A DNA stretch of 25,442 nt from Flavobacteriaceae bacterium (GCA_021151665.1 JAGKWW010000042.1:1-25442); one strand, 5' to 3'; positions 1-7,661 are shown, numbered from the stretch's first letter. The notes: generated by a model from the letters alone, not told the origin. Numbers and translations are program-made.

Positions 1-567
1 CTTATTTTGCACTAAATTTTCATTCGCTTCCAAAACAACTTTTTGCCCATTGTTCCACAAATGGTTGGGATAATAACGGTGTGCCAAGGTTTGGCAATTG
101 TATCCATAAAAGTAATCAAACCCCTGTTTATTTGGGTCACCGACAGAACCAACAGGTCCTAAGCCCCATTTACCGTAGGCTGCTGTAGTATAGCCAGCTG
201 TTTTTAGGACTTCTGCCATCGTCACAACAGAATCAGCGATGGGTTCTTGTCCTTCAGGTAAAACACCTTTATTGCCACGGATATAGGTATGTCCTGTATG
301 TAAACCCGAAAGCAATGCAGAACGTGATGGCGCACATACTGAAGTTCCAGCATAAAACTGATTAAACTTCATACCAGAAGCCGCCAGTTTATCCAGATTT
401 GGGGTTTTAATTAGCTGTTGCCCGTTAAATCCTACATCGCCATAACCTAAATCGTCGGCGATAATGAGGACGATATTAGGTTTTGAGGCTTTGGAAGTTA
501 TTTGGGCTTCAATCGGTTGTATGTAAGTCAAACTTAATAGACTTACCCATAAAAATACTTTTTTCAT
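1..567 (-). CDS. Secreted arylsulfatase (sulfatase family), 5' part only
   Basis: This is the N-terminal 189 residues of a sulfatase that hydrolyses sulfate esters, probably on sulfated polysaccharides or glycans. The frame runs off the left edge without a stop. The ATG is at 565-567 and is followed by a signal peptide (MKKVFLWVSLLSLTYIQPIEAQ), so the protein is exported. The metal-binding pair DD (38-39) lies in the motif IADDLGYGDVG. The CAPSR motif at 78-82 is the C-x-P-S-R signature whose cysteine is converted to formylglycine in type I sulfatases. The reading continues with KGVLPEG and a GKWGLG segment usual for this family. It lies 124 bp downstream of the retron RT gene in the same direction. 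That gap shows no clear terminator or promoter. The substrate cannot be told from this fragment. The gene shares the A+T-rich look of the retron block. Confidence 0.92.
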   Translation of the reverse strand, partial: MKKVFLWVSLLSLTYIQPIEAQITSKASKPNIVLIIADDLGYGDVGFNGQQLIKTPNLDKLAASGMKFNQFYAGTSVCAPSRSALLSGLHTGHTYIRGNKGVLPEGQEPIADSVVTMAEVLKTAGYTTAAYGKWGLGPVGSVGDPNKQGFDYFYGYNCQTLAHRYYPNHLWNNGQKVVLEANENLVQNK

Positions 568-691
568 AGGTTAACCAGCTTTACATCTTGATAGAAATTC
601 TAAGATCATTTCAAACTTCTTCCAAGATAAAGTGGTTATTTCAATTAACTGTTCAGTAGTGTCGGTTTAGCAAAAGAGGGTAATCTCAACT

Positions 692-2071
692 TTAGAAAAT
701 CTTCTCAATTTTTTCCATAAAAACTTTTCCTAATTCGGGCTTCACCATCATAACAAAGCTCGCATAGCCTCTCATCGAATTTTCAAGATTAGGGTTTCCA
801 TTCCAAGTTTTTCCAGCAGGACCATTCTTTTCTATCTGCTGTAATAAAGCTCTAAATCGATGTAATTCTTTACGGTCTATTCCTATCTGTTTATTTACGA
901 TTAAGCCTGTTACTTCTTGCCGACTGCCTTTTCGCATAATATGGACCTTGTCTGGATGAACCGTAAAACCTTCCGATTTGACTACTTCTTGTACCGACCA
1001 AAGTAATCGTTGATGAAAGTTTAAGTTTTCATAATCGCATGAGAAACTTAAATCATCGGCATATCTAGTGTAGGTGAACCCCCATTTATTGGCTATTCCT
1101 TGTAAGCGACGGTCTAGTTTATAAGCGATGAGATTAGAAATAGCTGGGCTACATGGAGAGCCTTGGGGTAATTTTCTATCCCCTATCGCAACAAAATACT
1201 TCTTTCCATCTATGGCTACTTGCTCAACTTCGGCCTCTGTACACAGCAAAGCTAATAGCGTAGAAATTTGTCCAGAATAGCCTAAACTTTCAAAAAGACC
1301 TTTTACCCGAACATAAGAAATGCTTGAAAAAAAATCTTTTAAGTCGAGGTTGATTAGTAATTCTTTTCCTATATGTTGTTCAGCATTGGAGACGATTGAT
1401 AGTTCTGGTACAAAACCATGGGCTTGATGAGTATTAGGTATTTGATAGAGGATATGCTTTAATATCCATAGTTGAGCAGATTTAATCAGTGGCATCGGAG
1501 CAGAAATCAAGCGTTTCCCACCCGTTTTTTTAGGAATGTAAAATCGCTTGTAATGATTTACCAATGATACCTTCCTATGATAGGTCAAAAACCTCAATTG
1601 ACCCAATTTGAGATTAAGAGCATCTGCTAAAGCCAAAGGAGTATCCAACTGAGGTAAATTCCATCGTTGCAACTGTTCAAAATTTGTCACAGTTTGCGAT
1701 AAACCCACCGATACTTCCTCACCTGTATAGATAATCTCAGTTTCTTTTTTCTTCTTCCAAGTTTCTGCTCGCGCTAACCTTTTTTGTTCTTTTCGTTCCT
1801 TAGCCTCCTGTCTTTTTTGTTTGGACGCCTTCAAACGTTCTTGGAGCATCTCCTTTCTCAGAGTTTCAGGGTTACTGTAACGAGTTTGCTTCCGAACCAA
1901 GGTATTCAGCTCAGTTTCTACTTCTTTTTGCTTTTGCAGAACATCTTTGAGGGCTGGAGATAACTCCTCACTCCAGAACCCAAATCGTTTCATTTCTTCA
2001 AGAATAACAGCATCTTTAGTAGACGTTGCCACTCTTTTTCGGATATCCTCTCTTGAAGGTTGATTTGCCAT
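692..2071 (-). CDS. Retron reverse transcriptase (type XIII-like) with N-terminal extension
   Basis: This 459-residue RNA-directed DNA polymerase would copy the adjacent msr-msd RNA into multicopy single-stranded DNA, in a predicted anti-phage retron. Catalytic aspartates are seen in NLDLKDFF (D243) and RYADD (D339, D340). PQGSPCSP lies at 302-309. The retron-typical NAxxH motif is NAEQH at 229-233, and the VTG motif is at 387-389. Residues 1-150 form an unusually long, charged, probably coiled-coil extension (KASKQKRQEAKERKEQKRLA and similar) not found in minimal retron RTs. The open frame could begin at a TTG at 2122, but that codon lies inside the a2 arm of the RNA gene. The ATG at 2069-2071 (MANQPSREDI) is a far better start. 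No maturase or endonuclease domain follows, which argues against a group II intron. Class assignment relies on motifs and the SWIM neighbour and is from memory. Confidence 0.93.
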   Translation of the reverse strand: MANQPSREDIRKRVATSTKDAVILEEMKRFGFWSEELSPALKDVLQKQKEVETELNTLVRKQTRYSNPETLRKEMLQERLKASKQKRQEAKERKEQKRLARAETWKKKKETEIIYTGEEVSVGLSQTVTNFEQLQRWNLPQLDTPLALADALNLKLGQLRFLTYHRKVSLVNHYKRFYIPKKTGGKRLISAPMPLIKSAQLWILKHILYQIPNTHQAHGFVPELSIVSNAEQHIGKELLINLDLKDFFSSISYVRVKGLFESLGYSGQISTLLALLCTEAEVEQVAIDGKKYFVAIGDRKLPQGSPCSPAISNLIAYKLDRRLQGIANKWGFTYTRYADDLSFSCDYENLNFHQRLLWSVQEVVKSEGFTVHPDKVHIMRKGSRQEVTGLIVNKQIGIDRKELHRFRALLQQIEKNGPAGKTWNGNPNLENSMRGYASFVMMVKPELGKVFMEKIEKIF

Positions 2072-2111
2072 AGGTTTATCAAAAAGAAAGCCCTGACTCT
2101 TGTGGAGTAGG

Positions 2112-2359
2112 GCAACAAACAAAGTAGAGTAAAACCTTCGAAGATTCTTCTGACTAAATCAATCAACTCCAAGAGAGCGGTCTAGTACATAGTATTTTAA
2201 GCTCTCGGAGGTTTCACTGTAAAATACTATGTACTAGACAAAGCTCTCACAGTGAAGATTGTATTTAGTGATGCATGTAGAGTCAAATTTCATGAACGAC
2301 GATACATCGTTCTTTCCTTTCGGAAGGCAAGGTTTTGCTTACTCTTACTTTGTTGTTGC
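2112..2359 (-). ncRNA. Retron msr-msd non-coding RNA
   Basis: This gene-free stretch sits just upstream of the RT in the same orientation and folds as a retron RNA. The 5' end (about 2359-2330, read on minus) and the 3' end (about 2112-2138) are complementary over roughly 27 positions with three small bulges; these are the a1 and a2 arms. After a1 come two small hairpins: a UUCC-GAAA-GGAA tetraloop stem near 2324-2313, and a GAACGA/UCGUUC stem around 2311-2293, both suiting the msr. The msd is a perfect 20-bp stem (2180-2199 with 2220-2239), a 20-nt loop, and an outer 6-bp stem (2173-2178 with 2243-2248) across a small internal loop. The priming guanosine and exact transcript ends cannot be fixed from sequence. 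No convincing promoter was seen upstream. Confidence 0.82.
2180..2239. repeat. Perfect 20-bp inverted repeat (msd hairpin)
   Basis: The left arm 2180-2199 (GTCTAGTACATAGTATTTTA) is the exact reverse complement of 2220-2239, with a 20-nt spacer at 2200-2219. The A+T-rich arms and the lack of a T-run argue against a transcription terminator. The place between the a1 and a2 arms identifies it as the main msd stem, which would be retained in the single-stranded DNA product. Confidence 0.93.
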
Positions 2360-2443
2360 AAGTTAGTATTTTTTCTTAATTTCCTTAAAAAAATGCAAAT
2401 TAATTTTTGATTACTAGCACTTAAAATTTACACAACAGAAATA

Positions 2444-2920
2444 CTAGGTTTTAGTTAAAAGAGTGGCACTCTTTTCTGCCATTCTCAAAGCTAAAATATG
2501 TTCACAAGGACCTTTGTATAACTTATTTCTTATGTAAAAATCACAGCTACAAGTCGCCGCTACTAATCTTTCATCCAAATCGACTATTGCCGTTGGATGC
2601 CAGGTCTTTTCTCGCCAACTACATTCTCCTTCCAGCTTTAGTCCATTTTCTACATAGACCTTTTTCACGCTAACTTTCTGTTGAGTCAATAATTCTCTTG
2701 CAAGCTTCTCTCGTTCGTTGGCAAACCGTAATTCATCCATCGGTAAAGGCTCTCTTGATAGCTCTCGCAATCGGTAAACACCTTTTTTAATATCAAAAAT
2801 CGCTCTTCCAGCTTGCGTGTAAAGTGATAATGCTCCCAAAACCGTTTTTATTTCTAGGTTTAATTCTTTAGCAATCATTTCTGGTTTAGCTAAAAATGAC
2901 TTTTTAAGTACCCCAAAAAC
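2444..2920 (-). CDS. Winged-helix/SWIM zinc-finger retron protein, 5'-truncated
   Basis: This is the C-terminal part of a WH-SWIM protein, the likely accessory protein of the retron. The SWIM zinc-binding motif C-x-C-x12-C-x-H is clear: with numbering from the internal ATG at 2876-2878, the ligands are C110, C112, C125 and H127. Ahead of it, residues around KPEMIAKELNLEIKTVLGAL up to KKGVYRLREL look like a winged helix. The ATG is probably not the true start: the frame stays open and coding-like for about 14 further codons (KVFGVLKKSFLAKPE), up to the breakpoint at about 2915-2922. There it meets an unrelated gene, and a stop appears at 2927-2929. The N-terminal part is therefore missing. Such proteins probably bind DNA or the retron nucleic acid; the precise role is unknown to me. 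It is followed, 85 bp on, by the msr-msd RNA. Confidence 0.82.
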   Translation of the reverse strand, partial: VFGVLKKSFLAKPEMIAKELNLEIKTVLGALSLYTQAGRAIFDIKKGVYRLRELSREPLPMDELRFANEREKLARELLTQQKVSVKKVYVENGLKLEGECSWREKTWHPTAIVDLDERLVAATCSCDFYIRNKLYKGPCEHILALRMAEKSATLLTKT

Positions 2921-2925
2921 TTTTT
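2910..2925. other. Breakpoint cutting two genes
   Basis: The minus-strand SWIM frame reads well down to about 2918-2923 and ends at a stop at 2927-2929. The plus-strand surface-protein frame begins inside its signal peptide at about 2917 (KLFAILSCFAATLSAHGQ) and has no start codon; an in-frame stop lies at 2905-2907. The short string AAAAAC near 2915-2920 fits both partners, as expected for a microhomology join. Base composition changes at the same place, from A+T-rich on the left to more balanced on the right. Either a genomic rearrangement or a misassembly would give this. Confidence 0.7.
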
Positions 2926-5900
2926 GCTATTTTATCATGCTTTGCGGCTACCCTAAGCGCTCATGGCCAAAGCCCCACGGCGCCGGCGCAGGGATTTAAC
3001 GTATTTGCCGAGAGCAACCTTGCACTTACCACCAACGAAACCGAAGGCCCCATTGCCTGCGGCGGAGACCTTACCATTAAGGGAAACTACCAGGTAGCGA
3101 TACACAGTGCAGGAACATTTACTGTAAACAACGTAAAGATCGGCCTTTTGGTAGGCGGTAAAGTAATCTATCAGGGCGGCAACGCCTTACAGGTTGGCTC
3201 TAACGCCTATGTAAAAATCGGCAACAGTACCGGGTCTTACGTATGGTACTACGACCAGAACAACGCGGCATCGCCTATCAGGATCACGCCTTCGTCTAAT
3301 TATGACTCCTCACCAAGGATCATGCTTCAGTCCAGCGCTCCAAACCTTGGCGTGAGCGCTGCCAACAACCCTGTGTTCCAGGCGAACCTCCTCGATTTTT
3401 CGAGTGCGTTCCAGACCATGAGGGCCAAATCGAGCAGCCTCGCCATGTGCACCGGCAATGCCCAGCTTACCAATCCTAACGGGCAGTCCATCCCTACAAC
3501 CAATCTGCCCAACCAGGTGAAGATCAACCTTCAGGACGGGATCAATTACCTGAACGTGACGGGAGCCGACATGAACAATGTACAGGTTTTCACGTTTAAC
3601 CAACAGCCCAGCGCATCAAAAATACTGGTGGTAAACGTAAACGCAGCAGGTACCTTCAACTGGAATGTATGGAATCAGTCGGGCATCGGTTTCCAGAACT
3701 GCCCTTATATCATTTACAACTTTTACAACACTACGCAGCTTAACATACAAGGCAATAATGCCGTTGAGGGTACCATATTCGCTCCGTTTGCGGGTATTAC
3801 CAAAACAGCCAACCAGGCAAATATTGAGGGCCAGGTTATTGCCAAATCATTTGAGCAGGCAGGTGGCGAGGTACACTACGCTTCATTCGCGCCGAGCCTT
3901 GCGGGTTGTGCCCCGCCACCGGGGGTTGCGCCAACCGCGCAGTTCAGCACCAACGGGAACAACCAGTGCTACGCGAGCAACTCTTATGTATTTACCAATA
4001 CGTCAAACACAGGCTCGGCAGTACAGCCCGAAGCGCCAATCTCTTATTCATGGAATTTTGGCGACGGAACAACAAGCACTGCAATGAACCCTACCAAGGT
4101 ATATAGCGCCGCCGGAACGTATACCGTAACCCTTGTAGCTACCAACACTTACGGCACCAATACTACGACAAGGCAGGTAACTGTATATCCATCGGTAGCG
4201 GGCACGGTTACCCAAAGCACGCTGGGTACTGCGCCGGGTTCTATCACCAAACAATTTGCACTAACCAACGCATCGTCTTTCAGCAATTACTCATGGGCTG
4301 TAACTGGCGGGGCTTCAGGCCAGTTTGCCAACCAGCCAACCGTGAACTTCACGTTTACAGCCGCAGGCTATTATGAGGTAACACTTACTTCTACCGATAC
4401 AAATGGCTGTATGAGCACCACGGTAATACCGGTAGTGATTGCATCTGAAGATGTAAACACAGGTAATGACGGCGGATTGGAGAGCGAAAGCCTTGGCGAC
4501 GCCGTATCAAAAAGGTATGTGCACCGTAAGATGAACAGCACGCCAACGATATTCGCTAAAACCGACGCGACGAAGTTCGTTAAGCCAAGGTTGTCTAATC
4601 TTACCGCGCGCACTGCCAACAGCGAACTTACCATGGCCGAAATGTTCCCTTCTCAGTTGATGACGGGCGATGTGGCACATGTAACCTCTCCTACCGATAT
4701 TCTTGACTACACCGTGGCGCAGGAAGTATTGAGCGTAGACTTTTCGGTAAGTGATAAAACGAAAGCCGTTGTGCTTGGCGTGCGCACCGTAGACAAAGTA
4801 TATAACCACACCAAAGCGTCATGCGACAGGCTTCGCGGCGCCGAGATCCTGATGGTAAAAACTGTACAGATTGATGGTTACAATTTCCTTATGCAGGCGC
4901 TTAAGCAAAGGAACAACGTTACCGAATATGCAATATCATTTGCCGTAGGTAAAAACTATAATGATCAGAGGTATACCCTGCAAAGCAACTGGTATGTAAA
5001 AGAGTATACCATATTCAACAACATGTACAACTTCCAGGTTTGGTCTACCGTGCCGGAAAATACAGAGAAGCTTGTTAAGGATATCCTGAACAATCTGCGT
5101 GCCTCACTGCCGGTACAGCAAACCGAAGTGCAGAAACTTCCTAAAACCTATGCTGCCAAAGTATCGCGTGAAGGAACCGACCTTGTATTTAAGCTGAAAA
5201 GCCTTAAAGAAGGTCAGAATGTTGAGATTACTATGGACGAAACGTTTAGTGAAACTAATGGATATGCCTCACGGTATAACCCGGTTATCTCTGCGACCAG
5301 CCAGGAAGTACGCCTTGACATTAAGGACAAATACGAATTTGAAGGCCTGATCAACGTAGACGGGCAGATACAGGACGCATTCTACCACGCCGACGGGAAC
5401 TGGGGCCTCGATTACGATACACACTACACTACCGTAAACAGCTATGTAGTTTCAAACAACTTCGAAAGGGCATACAGCGCCGACGAGTATGCGATAACAC
5501 GTGATGTGCAGATCAATGCACATAGTGAGTTCGATTACCTTACATTATACAAATCGATACTGCCTGCGCATCTTCCTGCTGATTATACTGAATACGGATT
5601 CCTTTCGTTCACAGCAACAGGTAGCGGATTACTCGAGCTTGGCCTTATCAAATCGTCTATCGAGAACTGGAACCAGCAGTACAGGGCAAATATCAATGTA
5701 AGGAATACAGAGAACACCTATTACGTTCCGTTTAGCTTCTTTAAGTCGAGCGGTACTAACGGCGCAATTACTGCCGATGACCTTACCATGATCGCGTTTA
5801 CGTTCCTTCCGGTAGCGGCGGGCACCAACGACCTTGACCTGAAGATCAAAGACGTGAAGTTTACAAAAACAGCACCTGAAGGCTACAAGGAGCTGCTGAA

Positions 5901-6162
5901 TACCATGAAGAATGAGTTCAGGATGTACCCTAACCCGAGTAACGGAACTGTAAACTTCCTACTGTACAGCGATGTGGCCACTGAAGCAACAATCACGCTG
6001 CACGATATTAGCGGAAAGCTTGTCTTTACCGCTCCGGTAAACCTTACCGAAGGCAGGAATGAGCTGAAATACAACTTCAACTTCCCGAACGGCGGCCTGA
6101 TGTTATTCAACATCCGCAGCGGCGATACCAATTACGGAAGCTGCAAAGTAATGTTCAAATAA
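2917..6162 (+). CDS. Choice-of-anchor A / PKD surface protein with T9SS tail, start lost
   Basis: This is a large secreted protein (1081 codons from the breakpoint) exported by Sec and then by the type IX system. The first residues KLFAILSCFAATLSAHGQ are the core of a signal peptide, but no in-frame ATG, GTG or TTG precedes them, so the first few codons were lost at the breakpoint. A choice-of-anchor A domain spans about residues 23-320: it begins FNVFAESNLALTTNETEGPI and ends EGTIFAPFAG...IEGQVIAKSF..GGEVHYASF. A PKD domain follows (SWNFGDG at about 378, then GTYTVTLVATN), then a second PKD-like repeat (YYEVTLTSTDTNGC). About 500 residues of unrecognised sequence come next. The C-terminus is a T9SS type A sorting domain (MYPNPSNG at about 1003). 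It may be a surface adhesin; the ligand is unknown. A terminator follows. Confidence 0.9.
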   Translation, partial: KLFAILSCFAATLSAHGQSPTAPAQGFNVFAESNLALTTNETEGPIACGGDLTIKGNYQVAIHSAGTFTVNNVKIGLLVGGKVIYQGGNALQVGSNAYVKIGNSTGSYVWYYDQNNAASPIRITPSSNYDSSPRIMLQSSAPNLGVSAANNPVFQANLLDFSSAFQTMRAKSSSLAMCTGNAQLTNPNGQSIPTTNLPNQVKINLQDGINYLNVTGADMNNVQVFTFNQQPSASKILVVNVNAAGTFNWNVWNQSGIGFQNCPYIIYNFYNTTQLNIQGNNAVEGTIFAPFAGITKTANQANIEGQVIAKSFEQAGGEVHYASFAPSLAGCAPPPGVAPTAQFSTNGNNQCYASNSYVFTNTSNTGSAVQPEAPISYSWNFGDGTTSTAMNPTKVYSAAGTYTVTLVATNTYGTNTTTRQVTVYPSVAGTVTQSTLGTAPGSITKQFALTNASSFSNYSWAVTGGASGQFANQPTVNFTFTAAGYYEVTLTSTDTNGCMSTTVIPVVIASEDVNTGNDGGLESESLGDAVSKRYVHRKMNSTPTIFAKTDATKFVKPRLSNLTARTANSELTMAEMFPSQLMTGDVAHVTSPTDILDYTVAQEVLSVDFSVSDKTKAVVLGVRTVDKVYNHTKASCDRLRGAEILMVKTVQIDGYNFLMQALKQRNNVTEYAISFAVGKNYNDQRYTLQSNWYVKEYTIFNNMYNFQVWSTVPENTEKLVKDILNNLRASLPVQQTEVQKLPKTYAAKVSREGTDLVFKLKSLKEGQNVEITMDETFSETNGYASRYNPVISATSQEVRLDIKDKYEFEGLINVDGQIQDAFYHADGNWGLDYDTHYTTVNSYVVSNNFERAYSADEYAITRDVQINAHSEFDYLTLYKSILPAHLPADYTEYGFLSFTATGSGLLELGLIKSSIENWNQQYRANINVRNTENTYYVPFSFFKSSGTNGAITADDLTMIAFTFLPVAAGTNDLDLKIKDVKFTKTAPEGYKELLNTMKNEFRMYPNPSNGTVNFLLYSDVATEATITLHDISGKLVFTAPVNLTEGRNELKYNFNFPNGGLMLFNIRSGDTNYGSCKVMFK

Positions 6163-6181
6163 AATATTTCTTTTATAAACC

Positions 6182-6210
6182 AAAAAGCCATCCGGAAGGG
6201 TGGCTTTTTT
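6182..6210 (+). terminator. Rho-independent terminator of the surface-protein gene
   Basis: AAAAAGCCATCC pairs with GGGTGGCTTTTT around a short GGAA-type loop, and the right arm runs into six T residues. It lies 19 bp after the stop codon. A near copy with the loop flipped occurs at 7580-7607. Confidence 0.85.
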
Positions 6211-6250
6211 ATTATATATCTTTGAAGGAATCAATCAATCCGGTGCAATT

Positions 6251-7399
6251 ATGAAATATGTATTCTTCCTTTCCTTTTTTCTGTTTTCATTACTATGTGA
6301 GGCGCAGCGCCGTTTACCCATTGTAAAAGCCACAAACAGTATAACTACTTTTTACGAACAGGGACAGGCCACAAGAAAATGGAATCTCAGGGCCGGCCGT
6401 AAAAGCTACACCCACATTACCAACAAGTTTAAAAAATCAATCCTACTTGCCCTGAAAACGGACATTGACTCGATTTCAATAAAGTTGAAACCCGGAAAAA
6501 TTGAAAGGTTTTATTTCGTTAATGGGCCGGATTCATGCCTTATAACGCTACAAGGCCCGGCTCCGCGAGATTACAGATATCAAAAACCGGAAATTCACGA
6601 CACCGTGGCCTATACCCTGAACCGGTTTAACACAGCCAACGTAAAAACGATAATCAACACCACTGATACACTCAACCTGAATTTTGATACCGGGGCCACG
6701 GAGCTAACCGTAACGGAAGACGCTTTACAACACAAGGTGAAAGGCAGGATTAGCCTTTATGACGAACCTAACACTGCAAGGATTGGGAGGCGCGACTACC
6801 AGACGAACATTTACGACTCTAAAATGGCAGGCCATGAAGCGGACGGTTTATTCGGGTGGAATCTTTTTGATGGAATGGTTGTCGAACTTAACTATGATAA
6901 AAATATCATGGTAGTTCATTCACGATTGCCGAAATGGGTCGGGCATATGAAAAACGTTGCAAAACTTAAAATACGGTATTTCAACTACCGGTTTCTCGTG
7001 GAGTCAGAATTGAAGCAAAACGGTACAGCCGTCAAGGACTGGTTTTTGTTTGATACCGGCTACCAGAATACTGTGATGCTGGATAATGACCTCCTGGCCC
7101 GACAACGTTTCCCTGCCGATAAAATGGAAGTTATCGATAAGGTGGTAATGCATGGAACGAATGGGAACGATATACCTGTACTTACTTCATGCCTTCAATT
7201 GTTGAGAATCGGGAATTTCGAACTGGAGGACATTCCTGCCCAGGTAATGACCACCAACAAAACGCGTTTTGGGTCTAACATCCATATATTGGGCCATGAC
7301 GTAATAAAGCGGTTCAATATAGTCCTTGATTTTCAGGATGATGTGGTGTACCTTGTACCGAACGGCCTCTATAATGCTGCGTACATCGGTAAAACATGA
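6251..7399 (+). CDS. Exported two-domain retropepsin-like aspartic protease
   Basis: This 382-residue protein has a signal peptide (MKYVFFLSFFLFSLLCEAQ) and two pepsin/retropepsin-like half-sites in one chain. The first catalytic motif is NFDTGAT (D146), followed by the flap and GLFGWNLFDG. The second is LFDTGYQ (D268), followed by HILGHDVIKRFNIVLDF. It thus resembles the aspartyl protease families of Bacteroidota in which two DTG lobes make the active site intramolecularly. It should act in the periplasm or outside the cell; the substrate is unknown. The start at 6251 was chosen over an upstream alternative at 6200 because the latter would overlap the terminator and hide the signal peptide. 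The gene stands alone: a terminator precedes it and a scar region follows. The second DTG continues with Y-Q instead of the usual A/S-T/S. Confidence 0.85.
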   Translation: MKYVFFLSFFLFSLLCEAQRRLPIVKATNSITTFYEQGQATRKWNLRAGRKSYTHITNKFKKSILLALKTDIDSISIKLKPGKIERFYFVNGPDSCLITLQGPAPRDYRYQKPEIHDTVAYTLNRFNTANVKTIINTTDTLNLNFDTGATELTVTEDALQHKVKGRISLYDEPNTARIGRRDYQTNIYDSKMAGHEADGLFGWNLFDGMVVELNYDKNIMVVHSRLPKWVGHMKNVAKLKIRYFNYRFLVESELKQNGTAVKDWFLFDTGYQNTVMLDNDLLARQRFPADKMEVIDKVVMHGTNGNDIPVLTSCLQLLRIGNFELEDIPAQVMTTNKTRFGSNIHILGHDVIKRFNIVLDFQDDVVYLVPNGLYNAAYIGKT

Positions 7400-7475
7400 T
7401 TATCTGCACATAATTACCAAACAATAAGGAATAGCTATACAGGCCGCAAGCGGACATCTTTTTTTAACGGCGGCG

Positions 7476-7526
7476 TTAGCGCTTCGGTGCCCTGTGCAAT
7501 TTGTCATTGAGCGCGGCACCGATACC
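7476..7526 (-). pseudogene. Relic: last 16 codons of a threonylcarbamoyladenylate synthase copy
   Basis: Read on the minus strand this encodes GIGAALNDKLHRAPKR and a stop. The functional gene at 8661-9620 ends GIGAALNDKLHRASKR and a stop. Over 48 bases (7479-7526 against 8664-8711) I count four substitutions, three of them silent. Nothing upstream in this reading frame resembles the parent gene, so only a 3' tail is present. It abuts the next relic at the shared string GATACC. Confidence 0.8.
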
Positions 7527-7578
7527 AATTACGGAAGCGCAAAGTAATGTTCAAATAAAATATTTCTTTTATAAATCA
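7521..7578 (+). pseudogene. Relic: frameshifted 3' end of the surface-protein gene
   Basis: This repeats the end of the large surface-protein gene at 6124-6179, including its stop codon and 17 bases beyond. The copy is identical except for one deleted T in the codon for the cysteine of NYGSCKVMFK, which breaks the frame. Immediately 5' the sequence becomes the tsaC tail relic. Near-identity suggests a recent event or ongoing gene conversion. Confidence 0.82.
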
Positions 7579-7579
7579 C

Positions 7580-7607
7580 AAAGCCATCCCTTCCGGATGG
7601 CTTTTTT
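7580..7607 (+). terminator. Terminator hairpin in the scar, loop inverted
   Basis: AAAGCCATCC (7580-7589) pairs with GGATGGCTTT (7595-7604), followed by T residues. It is the counterpart of the hairpin at 6182-6210, but the centre reads as the reverse complement (CTTCC instead of GGAAG). It can serve the aspartic protease gene upstream and perhaps the converging permease gene. Confidence 0.8.
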
Positions 7608-7661
7608 GTTTTGGATGTCGTGGCAATAACGTTATGATCTTCTAATGCACACGTCACATAC

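Noticed and set aside
2072..2122. TTG start giving a 476-residue RT
   Set aside because: The TTG and the next codons lie in or beside the a2 arm of the msr-msd RNA; the ATG at 2069-2071 begins a conserved-looking N-terminus.
1990..2172. Minus-strand 60-aa frame at the RT start
   Set aside because: It lies across the a2 arm and the RT N-terminus in a shifted frame and shows no family features.
692..2359. Group II intron or diversity-generating retroelement
   Set aside because: No maturase or endonuclease domain follows the RT and no template/variable repeat pair was seen; NAxxH and VTG favour a retron.
2444..2878. SWIM protein as a complete 144-aa gene
   Set aside because: The frame continues upstream with coding-like sequence up to the breakpoint, so the internal ATG is probably not the start.
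6200..6250. Upstream start for the exported aspartic protease
   Set aside because: It would begin in the terminator T-run and place 17 residues ahead of an evident signal peptide.
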